From CAIKZZ01 sp035604595 (GTDB taxonomy: Bacteria; Pseudomonadota; Gammaproteobacteria; Steroidobacterales; Steroidobacteraceae): 64,000 nucleotides of DNA. The stretch is from positions 1-64,000 of the forward strand of contig DATNIE010000029.1 of NCBI GenBank assembly GCA_035604595.1, read 5' to 3'. Made by a program: the position numbers and the translations under genes. Under the pieces are notes generated by a model. The model had not been told where the DNA came from, did not search any database, and was given only the letters and a program-made list of their open reading frames with translations. The first letter of the stretch is position 1. Each line of letters opens with the position of its first letter. Of this stretch, positions 57,875 through 64,000 are shown piece by piece.

Positions 57875-58924
57875 TCAGCTGATCGTGAGCCGCCCGCTGC
57901 CCGGCAGCGTCTCGACGTAGCGCGAGCCCATCAGTCGGGCAGGCGTGGTGGTGCCAGCCGCGGCCTTGCCGTCCAGCAGTCGTGCGACCACGCCGACCGA
58001 GGAGTGCGCCGTCAGCGTATAGCCGTTCGCGGTGACGATGCGCGCGCTGCGGATCGCGCCGTCTGCCGCGCGCGCTTCGCCCCACACCCAGGTCGGCGTG
58101 CGATCGCGAAGCGCCGCATCGGGACCCGGCACGCCGCGGTCGGCACGCGATTTGAGCACGCGTTGCACGAGATTGAACCCGAGCGCCCAGCGCAGGTGCT
58201 CGAGCCGCCTGATGCGCGCGAGGCTCCGCGGCGATATCGGCACGTACACCTCGATGTTCGGGATGCCTGTCGTCCGATGCGCCGTGCTCACATCGCCCCA
58301 CGGAATCGTCATCGCCAGCTTCTCGCCGGCGCCGAAGTCGATGCGCCGGTCCTTGAATCCGAGCGGCACGGGCAACAGGACCCCGTCGCGTCGCACCATG
58401 CCGCCTGCGCCGAGACCTTCGACGACGGTACGCGCCGTCCCGCGGCTCACCGGTGAGGCATTGTCGAAGCCGAGCGCGAGGTGCGTCGCGCCGGGCAGGG
58501 CCTCCTTGAGCGCGAGCGCGACGCAGTCCGTCGGGACCACGTCAAAACCCACGCCCGGGCAGACGACGATCCCGGCGGCGCGCGCCTCGGCGCCCAGTGC
58601 TTCGGCGCGTTCGAAGACCGCAATCTCGCCGGTGATGTCAAGGTAGTGGGCGCGCGTTGTGAGACACGCCGCGAGCATCGGCCCAGCGGTCGCCGAGAAC
58701 GGCCCGGCGCAGTTGAGGACGAGGGAGATTCCGGACAGCGCCGTGGCGAGCGCCGCTGGGGAGTCGAGCCCCGCAACGCGCGACTCAAGGCCGAGCTCGC
58801 GCGCGAGCGCCTCGAGCGGGGCGCGGGACCGTCCCGCGAGCACCGGCCGCAGCCCGCGCGCAACCGCCGCCCGGGCGATCAGTTGGCCGGAATAGCCGTT
58901 CGCGCCATACAGCATCCAGTTCAT
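57875..58924 (-). CDS. saccharopine-dehydrogenase-like / trans-acting enoyl reductase family protein
   Basis: The 349-residue product begins with a Rossmann motif (LYGANGYSGQLIARA) and continues CAGPFSATAGPMLAACL, YLDITGEIAVFE and CPGVGFDVVPTD, features of the SDR-like saccharopine dehydrogenase family (COG3268), which includes mycobacterial trans-acting enoyl reductases. True saccharopine dehydrogenase activity is unlikely. Substrate unknown. Its ATG overlaps the stop of the response-regulator fragment by 4 bp. Confidence 0.8.
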   Translation of the reverse strand: MNWMLYGANGYSGQLIARAAVARGLRPVLAGRSRAPLEALARELGLESRVAGLDSPAALATALSGISLVLNCAGPFSATAGPMLAACLTTRAHYLDITGEIAVFERAEALGAEARAAGIVVCPGVGFDVVPTDCVALALKEALPGATHLALGFDNASPVSRGTARTVVEGLGAGGMVRRDGVLLPVPLGFKDRRIDFGAGEKLAMTIPWGDVSTAHRTTGIPNIEVYVPISPRSLARIRRLEHLRWALGFNLVQRVLKSRADRGVPGPDAALRDRTPTWVWGEARAADGAIRSARIVTANGYTLTAHSSVGVVARLLDGKAAAGTTTPARLMGSRYVETLPGSGRLTIS

Positions 58925-59043
58925 GGGGCGGGTGCCGCAGCTGTGGTCGTGTCGAGGCCGAGTTCGGGCTCTCGCGTGAGCTGCGACGGCGCGACGCGCG
59001 CGGCCGTCGAATCGTCCACGATCAGCGCACGCTTGGCCGGCAC
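58921..59043 (-). pseudogene. truncated response-regulator receiver fragment
   Basis: A GTG at 59043 with AGGGG six bases upstream starts MPAKRALIVDDSTAARVAPS, the first strand, the acidic DD pair and first helix of a CheY-like receiver domain. After 40 residues it ends in an Ala/Pro tail at TGA, overlapping the next ATG. The phospho-acceptor Asp, Thr/Ser and Lys are missing, so it cannot work as a receiver. Deletion of the rest of the gene, fused to the next gene's start, is the simplest explanation. Confidence 0.6.
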
Positions 59044-59126
59044 GGGTACCCCTGCTTCCGCGAAGGGAACGGCAAGCGGTGAGTGTAGCGCACGCCTTCG
59101 CGCGCGGCAGTATCCGGCGGCGCGGT

Positions 59127-60020
59127 CTAGGCCAGGCGTGCCGCGAGCAGCATGCCGCGCGCGACATCGACGACACCGCCGCCGACGCGCACTTCTATCC
59201 CGTGCGAGGTACGCATCGCCCGCAGGTGCAGCGACGACGGGCGACCGATGCTGACGCCCTGTTCCACGCGGATGTCGATTGGATCCTCGTCGAAGTACCG
59301 GTGCTGCACGAGCCAGGATGCGAGGCAGCCATTGCCGCTGCCGGTCGCTGCGTCCTCTGGCACGCCGTAGTAGTCGACGAACACGCGCGCGGTCAGCTGG
59401 TGGCCTGCGCCATGGGCACCGGGCGCGAAGGCGATCACCGACTTGGCATCGAGACCGCCGACCAGACTCAGCAGCGCGTCGCGATCGACACGAATGCGTT
59501 CCAGCGCGCGCCGCGTGCGGACTGGCACGACCAGATGCGCGAGGCCCGTCGAGACCTCCTCGATCGGCTGGCTGTCGAGATCGGTCGGCGACAGTCCCAG
59601 TACCGGAGCGACGAGCCTGCGGGGCAGGCGCCGGCCGAAGGTCGGGTGACGCTGCCGCATCCAGTACAGCTCGCCCTCGCGGTTGCGCTCGACGAACACC
59701 GGGGTCAGCCCCGCCTCGAGCGCGAGCGTCACCCTGTCGGTGCGTCCGCCCAGCAGCGCGTGCCGGATCACGTGCGCCGTGCCGAGGGTCGGGTGGCCGG
59801 CAAAGGGCAGCTCCTCCCGGGGCGTGAAGATCCGTACCGGCCAGCCGCCCGCGACCTGTCCGTCGGCCATCACGAAGGAGGTCTCGGCGAAGTTCATCTC
59901 GCGGGCGAACGCCTGCATCTGCCGCACCGTCAGGCCCTTGGCGCCGGTGACGACGGCGAGCTGGTTGCCGGCGCACGGACGATCGGTGAATACGTCGACA
60001 AGGTGCAGGCTGCGGGTCAT
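59127..60020 (-). CDS. PhzF-family isomerase
   Basis: The 297 residues match the PhzF/diaminopimelate-epimerase fold: CAGNQLAVV, catalytic Glu46 in MNFAETSFV, FAGHPTLGTAHVI and DAATGSGNGCLASW. PhzF itself isomerises an intermediate of phenazine synthesis, but most family members are of unknown substrate and no phz genes are present. A cytoplasmic isomerase or epimerase is the safe call. Confidence 0.88.
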   Translation of the reverse strand: MTRSLHLVDVFTDRPCAGNQLAVVTGAKGLTVRQMQAFAREMNFAETSFVMADGQVAGGWPVRIFTPREELPFAGHPTLGTAHVIRHALLGGRTDRVTLALEAGLTPVFVERNREGELYWMRQRHPTFGRRLPRRLVAPVLGLSPTDLDSQPIEEVSTGLAHLVVPVRTRRALERIRVDRDALLSLVGGLDAKSVIAFAPGAHGAGHQLTARVFVDYYGVPEDAATGSGNGCLASWLVQHRYFDEDPIDIRVEQGVSIGRPSSLHLRAMRTSHGIEVRVGGGVVDVARGMLLAARLA

Positions 60021-60202
60021 GCCGGATCCTCTGGCGGAATGCGTCTTTCTAGACCCTTTCGGGGCCCAAGAGCCGCGAACCAGCTCGCGGTTTGCTACCG
60101 GCGTGCCACGCCCGAGCGACGTCGAAAGCGAAGCGAAGTCGCACTACTGCACGGCGGGCGGTGCTCGTTCCCTGTGGCCGGCACCGGCTCTCGCGCCGGC
60201 CG

Positions 60203-60889
60203 TCACGCCGTCGTTCCGGTGGCGGGCTCGACGAGCTCGGCGCCTTCGCTGCGCGGGCTGTTGACGCGCCGGCTGACCGGGTGCGCGACGAGCTCGGCGC
60301 CAGGCTCTGCCGTCAGCAGCGTCGCGAGCGCTGCGACGTCTTCATTGGCCGGATCGAGCCAGATGGCGTAGGACTCGGGCGGAATGATCACCGGCATTCG
60401 CCCGTGAATCTCCCGGACGACGCCGCTGGACTCGCGGGTGACTATCACGCAGGACTCGAGCGGCTCGTTGTTCTCAAGGTCGTGCCACGTCTCCCACAGC
60501 GCCGCCATGCCGAACGGCAGGCCCGACGCCGCATGCACGTAGTACGGCTGCTTCCCGCCCGTCACGACGCGCCACTCGTAATAGCCGTCCGCAAGGACGA
60601 GACACCGGCGGCGGCGGAACGCACTCCGGAATGCCGGCTTCTCGAGCAGCGTCTCTGCGCGCGCGTTGATCATCCGCTGCCCGATCGCGCGCTCCTTCGC
60701 CCACGACGGGACGAGCCCCCAGTGCAGGCTCACGAGTTCCCGCCGACCGTCGCCGGCGACGCGCACCGCGGCCACCTCGCTGGTGGGCGCGATGTTCCAG
60801 CGCGGCGCGATATCGGGCGCCGCGCGCGGAACCGCGAACAGCTGCACGACCGTCTCGTGCGGGGAGTGGAAAGCGAATCGTCCGCACAT
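60203..60889 (-). CDS. SRAP-domain protein (YedK/HMCES type)
   Basis: The 228-residue product begins MCGRF with the catalytic Cys2 that forms a thiazolidine crosslink to abasic sites in single-stranded DNA. Other conserved residues: INARAET (Asn, Glu region), ADGYYEW and IHGRMPVII with the active His. SRAP proteins shield abasic sites and can release themselves. Length is normal. It lies 24 bp downstream of the ABC permease on the same strand. Confidence 0.93.
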   Translation of the reverse strand: MCGRFAFHSPHETVVQLFAVPRAAPDIAPRWNIAPTSEVAAVRVAGDGRRELVSLHWGLVPSWAKERAIGQRMINARAETLLEKPAFRSAFRRRRCLVLADGYYEWRVVTGGKQPYYVHAASGLPFGMAALWETWHDLENNEPLESCVIVTRESSGVVREIHGRMPVIIPPESYAIWLDPANEDVAALATLLTAEPGAELVAHPVSRRVNSPRSEGAELVEPATGTTA

Positions 60890-60913
60890 TGAGTCGACTC
60901 CGGTGCGTCGCGG

Positions 60914-61708
60914 CTACTCGCGGATCCCGACGCCCTTGTGCATCAGCCCGACCGCGAGCGCGTACAGCGTCACCGCGAACATGATCATGATCACGAACGC
61001 GAGCCGCACGTCGACGTCGGACACCCCGAGGAAGCCGTAGCGAAATCCATTCACCATGTACAGGATCGGGTTCGCCTGCGAGATCGCCCGGGCCCAGTCC
61101 GGAAGCAGCGCGATCGAGTAGAAGACTCCGCCGAGATAGGTCAATGGGTTGAGAATGAAGGTCGGGAACCAGGAGATGTGGTCGAAGTTCTTGGCGAACA
61201 AGGCGTTGATGTAGCCGCCGAGCGAGAACACGATCGAGGTCAGCAGTACCGCCGCCGCGACTACCGCCCAGTGCTGCACGTGCAGACGGGTGAAGAACAG
61301 CGCGACCGCCGTGACCACCAGGCCCACCAGCAGCCCGCGCACCACGCCACCTGCGATGTAGCCCAAGACGATCAGCCAGTTCGGCAGCGGCGACACGAGG
61401 ATTTCCTCGATGTGCTTGCCGAAACGCGCTCCGAAGAAGCTCGACACCACATTGCCGTAGGAGTTGGTGATCACCGACATCAGTATCTGGCCGGGCGCGA
61501 TGTACTGCATGTAGTCGTAGCCACCCATCTGGCCGATCCGCGAGCCGATCAGGCTACCGAAAATGATGAAGTACAGCGTCGCCGTCACGCCCGGCGGCAC
61601 CAGCGTCTGGCCCCAGATCCGCACTATGCGGCCGAACTCGCGCAGCACGATCGTCCGAAAGCCTATCCAGTCGGTCCGTGCGCGCGACGGCGCTGCAGCG
61701 GCATTCAT
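60914..61708 (-). CDS. ABC-2 type transporter permease (YadH-like)
   Basis: A 264-residue integral protein with six hydrophobic segments and the ABC-2 pattern (GYDYMQYIAPGQILMSVI, SPLPNWLIVLGYIAGGVVRG, FFSRL-like loops and NPLTYLGGVFYSIALLP). It pairs with the ATPase gene, overlapping it by 4 bp, like E. coli yadG-yadH. Substrate unknown. Confidence 0.9.
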   Translation of the reverse strand: MNAAAAPSRARTDWIGFRTIVLREFGRIVRIWGQTLVPPGVTATLYFIIFGSLIGSRIGQMGGYDYMQYIAPGQILMSVITNSYGNVVSSFFGARFGKHIEEILVSPLPNWLIVLGYIAGGVVRGLLVGLVVTAVALFFTRLHVQHWAVVAAAVLLTSIVFSLGGYINALFAKNFDHISWFPTFILNPLTYLGGVFYSIALLPDWARAISQANPILYMVNGFRYGFLGVSDVDVRLAFVIMIMFAVTLYALAVGLMHKGVGIRE

Positions 61709-62670
61709 CGTCGGCCTGCTGCCGGCTCGGCCGCAACCGGCTCGGCGACGGCGTCTGAGTTCGCGGCGCGCACCAGGCGCATGAACAGCTCCTCCAGCCG
61801 ATTGACCTTGTTGCGCATCGAGACGACGTCAATACCCTGGGCCGCGAGACGCACGAATATGTCGTTCAGGTTGCGGTCCTTCGTCGCCTCGACCTCGAGC
61901 GTGTGCCCGTCGACGAGCGTCACGGCGAAGCCCGGCAGGCTGGGCGTCGAGGTGGCCGCCTCGCGCAGGTTGAGAACGAAAGTCTCGGTCTGCAGCTTGC
62001 GCAAAACGTTACTGATGCGGTCGTTCTCGATGATCCGGCCCTTGTCGATGATCGCGACGTTGCGGCACAGGTTCTCGGCTTCCTCCAGATAGTGCGTCGT
62101 CAGGATGATCGTGACTCCACGCTCGTTCGTTTCGCGCAGGAATTGCCACATCGTGCGTCGGATCTCGATGTCGACACCGGCGGTTGGCTCGTCGAGGATC
62201 AGCAGTCGCGGCTCGTGCACGAGAGCGCGCGCGATCATCAGGCGCCGCTTCATGCCGCCCGACAGCGTGCGCGCGGTGGCCTTGCGCCTGTCCCACAGCT
62301 GCAGCTGCTTGAGGTACGTCTCGGCCCGCTCGCGCGCCAGGCGGCGCGGCAGCCCGTAGAAGCCGCCCTGGTTGATCAGGATCGTCTCCACCGGCTCGAA
62401 CTGGTTGAAATTGATCTCCTGCGGCACGATGCCTATGCACGACTTCGCGAGGCCGATGTCGCGATCGATGTCGTAGCCGAAGACACGCACCGTGCCGCCG
62501 CTCTTGTTGATGAGTGAGGTGATGATGCCGATCGTGGTGGTCTTGCCCGCACCGTTGGGCCCGAGCAGCGCGAAGAAATCGCCCTGCGCGACGTCTAGGT
62601 CTATGCCCTTGAGCGCCTGCACGCCGTTGCGGTAGGTCTTCGTGAGGTTGCTGATCGACAGCGCTTGCAT
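61705..62670 (-). CDS. ABC transporter ATP-binding protein (YadG-like)
   Basis: From the ATG at 62670 the 321 residues form one ATPase domain: Walker A GPNGAGKTTT (about 36-45), Q-loop IVPQEINF, signature LSGGMKRR and Walker B LLILDEPTAGVD. A C-terminal extension of about 80 residues follows, typical of YadG-type exporters. Together with the permease it makes an ABC-2 exporter; function of the group is not known. Confidence 0.93.
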   Translation of the reverse strand: MQALSISNLTKTYRNGVQALKGIDLDVAQGDFFALLGPNGAGKTTTIGIITSLINKSGGTVRVFGYDIDRDIGLAKSCIGIVPQEINFNQFEPVETILINQGGFYGLPRRLARERAETYLKQLQLWDRRKATARTLSGGMKRRLMIARALVHEPRLLILDEPTAGVDIEIRRTMWQFLRETNERGVTIILTTHYLEEAENLCRNVAIIDKGRIIENDRISNVLRKLQTETFVLNLREAATSTPSLPGFAVTLVDGHTLEVEATKDRNLNDIFVRLAAQGIDVVSMRNKVNRLEELFMRLVRAANSDAVAEPVAAEPAAGRR

Positions 62671-62759
62671 TGCGTGGGGACGACGGCGCGGCGGGCTACC
62701 GGCCACCGGCAGCGAGCCCGCAGCGTAAGACCCCGCGCCGCGCGCGGCAACTGTGCGCG

Positions 62760-63428
62760 CTACGCGCCGGCGAACGGGCCGGCGGGGCGCGGCACTCGCA
62801 GCCGCAGCCGGTCGGCCGCCAGCAGCTGCAGGCCAAGCAGGCGGATCGACTCGGCGCGATCGCGAGTGGTGGGCATGCCGGTGTCGATCAGCTGCGGCCA
62901 GAACGTCGTATGCCGGCCCCAGCGCGCCTCGACGTGCGGCAGTGCCGCCAGCGCCATGTGATCGATCGCCGACAGTGGAATGCCGCGCCATGCGCACGTC
63001 ACCTCCGGCGTCATGCCGAGCACCAGGGCCGCAGCCAGATCCTTGCTCTGCGCCAGGTACCAGGCGAGAAACACCGCCGTGCGCGCAAAGCAGGCGTCCT
63101 TGACAGCGCAGTCGAGGAGGTGCCGGCCGGCCTCGCCCGTGAGGTGGCGCCAAAACAGCGCGTCCTTAAAGCGCACGTCGAAGAGCGTGTACGGGCACTG
63201 CGCCACCGCAACCCGCGCGGGCGCGTTGAGGGCGCCGATGCGCGCCGCCGTATCGGCGGTGAGCCCGAAGGCGCCGCTGTCCGGCCGCGCCGCATGGCGG
63301 TCGGCGATGAGGCCCAGGAACAGCGCGTTGGCCTCGCCGATCGATGCGAGCGAGCTGCGATCGAGAACGGCGCGAGCCACGTAGGGACCGTGAGGAACCT
63401 GATGCACCCATGTCACGGACTCGACCAT
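62760..63428 (-). CDS. unrecognised 222-residue cytoplasmic protein
   Basis: No family was recognised. The protein is mostly helical by composition, without signal or membrane segments, and includes the notable segments GEANALFLGLIADRHAA and CPYTLFDVRFKDALFW, with a Cys and several aromatic residues. It is divergent from a FlhC-like regulator gene with a 214-bp AT-rich gap, so the two may be linked in regulation. Confidence 0.6.
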   Translation of the reverse strand: MVESVTWVHQVPHGPYVARAVLDRSSLASIGEANALFLGLIADRHAARPDSGAFGLTADTAARIGALNAPARVAVAQCPYTLFDVRFKDALFWRHLTGEAGRHLLDCAVKDACFARTAVFLAWYLAQSKDLAAALVLGMTPEVTCAWRGIPLSAIDHMALAALPHVEARWGRHTTFWPQLIDTGMPTTRDRAESIRLLGLQLLAADRLRLRVPRPAGPFAGA

Positions 63429-63578
63429 TGCATCCCCCTCCCGACGCGCAGCCCTCGCTCAATTGCTGGCGTGGCCAGTGGCCGGCGCCCGCGCGCCCAC
63501 AGGCGCCGCCGTGAGGCCCTTTCTCGGCAATGCGCGGAAATATTCTGCCTAGCGCGACGCGGCAGGCGAGAGTACAGT

Positions 63579-63600
63579 TTTTGGTGTCTTAGTACCAAAA
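63579..63600. repeat. palindrome before the FlhC-like gene
   Basis: TTTTGGT (63579-63585), 8 bp, ACCAAAA (63594-63600) is a perfect inverted repeat in an AT-rich leader 42 bp before the ATG at 63643. It could be an operator or an mRNA hairpin. Confidence 0.4.
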
Positions 63601-63642
63601 GACATTTCGAATGAAACTAAATACTGGCGGGAACTCATAGAC

Positions 63643-64000
63643 ATGCGAATTACAGATGATCGCTACACTCGTGACCGTCAACGCTTCGACCTCGCGTTCC
63701 GGATGATCCACCATGAAGCCAGGACCTGGACGATCCGAACCTGGACCGGGCTCAGCGATGACCGGATCCGCAAGCTCTACCGCAGCTACGTCGAGAGTCA
63801 CGGCTCAGGTGTCAAACGCCATCGCGGCAAGTCGCCGACGCAAACGGCCTTCTTTCTGCGCAATCTCGAGACGCGTCGCCACGCCGCGGCACTCGGCGGA
63901 CTGTTTGCGACCTTCGGCTTGCTGCACGATCCGGCGCCCGACCGCGGGCCCGGTGGCACGCTCGCCGGGCTGCGCTGGGGCGAATTGTTCTGCCTCACCT
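63643..64000 (+). CDS. FlhC-like transcriptional regulator, cut by the window end
   Basis: The ATG at 63643 opens a frame that stays open to base 64000 (119 residues so far). Residues about 9-55 (DRQRFDLAFRMIHHEARTWT, WTGLSDDRIRKLYRSY) follow the pattern of the FlhC family: a helix with Ala-Arg, then a T/S-G-L-S-x-x-x-x-x-K-L-Y HTH. A second half FFLRNLETRRHAAALGGLFATFGLL fits its later helices. The zinc Cys region, if present, lies past the edge. FlhC normally acts with FlhD on flagellar genes; a lone FlhC-like regulator has an unknown target. Confidence 0.5.
   Translation, partial: MRITDDRYTRDRQRFDLAFRMIHHEARTWTIRTWTGLSDDRIRKLYRSYVESHGSGVKRHRGKSPTQTAFFLRNLETRRHAAALGGLFATFGLLHDPAPDRGPGGTLAGLRWGELFCLT

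Overview
The window is about 64 kb of GC-rich (roughly two-thirds G+C, judged by eye), densely coded chromosome from a gammaproteobacterium. The housekeeping sets (rpmB-rpmG, ftsY-ftsE-ftsX-rpoH, coaBC-dut, coaD-rsmD, gltB-gltD) are gammaproteobacterial, and the pigment locus uses a XanB2-type chorismatase as in xanthomonads. A Xanthomonadales/Nevskiales/Steroidobacter-like lineage is the best guess; species cannot be read from the sequence. I saw no tRNA, rRNA, insertion sequence, prophage or CRISPR array.

Layout. 1-16.6 kb: DNA repair and nucleotide genes (xth, pyrE, dut, mutM, a shortened radC), CoA synthesis (coaBC, coaD), ribosomal proteins L28/L33, a desaturase, gamma-glutamyltransferase, then ftsY-ftsE-ftsX followed by rpoH, whose promoter carries an almost perfect CIRCE element, and an OmpA-type lipoprotein. 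16.7-34.5 kb: a small HTH-like gene with AT-rich repeats, an ACT-domain malic enzyme, acyl-CoA dehydrogenase, a beta-propeller protein, a frameshifted ParB-like gene, gabT, an MDR oxidoreductase, gltBD, then small envelope genes including an 11-residue-repeat protein and an M23 peptidase. 34.9-49.5 kb: an aryl-polyene (xanthomonadin-like) pigment cluster: flavin halogenase-like enzyme, chorismatase, MipA/OmpV porin, acyltransferases, glycosyltransferase, ACP, AMP ligase, two hot-dog dehydratases, LolA-like protein, ketosynthase and chain-length-factor pair. It has no visible ketoreductase or MMPL exporter, and contains a truncated methyltransferase plus a possible deletion scar. 49.6-55.1 kb: an RND efflux pump and adaptor, a SPOR lipoprotein, and between them a compact unit with a consensus sigma-54 promoter, an upstream palindrome and a roughly 75-nt RNA ending in an intrinsic terminator. 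55.5-64 kb: bactofilin, a secreted methyltransferase-like protein, a response-regulator fragment ahead of a saccharopine-dehydrogenase-like gene and a YheT hydrolase, PhzF, SRAP, an ABC-2 exporter, an unknown gene, and the start of a FlhC-like regulator cut by the window end.

How parts work together. The pigment cluster should convert chorismate to a hydroxybenzoate, load it on the ACP, extend it with the KS/CLF and dehydratases, then attach and localise it in the outer membrane; the reductase step must come from elsewhere. The most unusual non-coding signals are the sigma-54-driven RNA with two C5 loops (54109-54183) and the CIRCE-like operator in front of rpoH (14370-14396).
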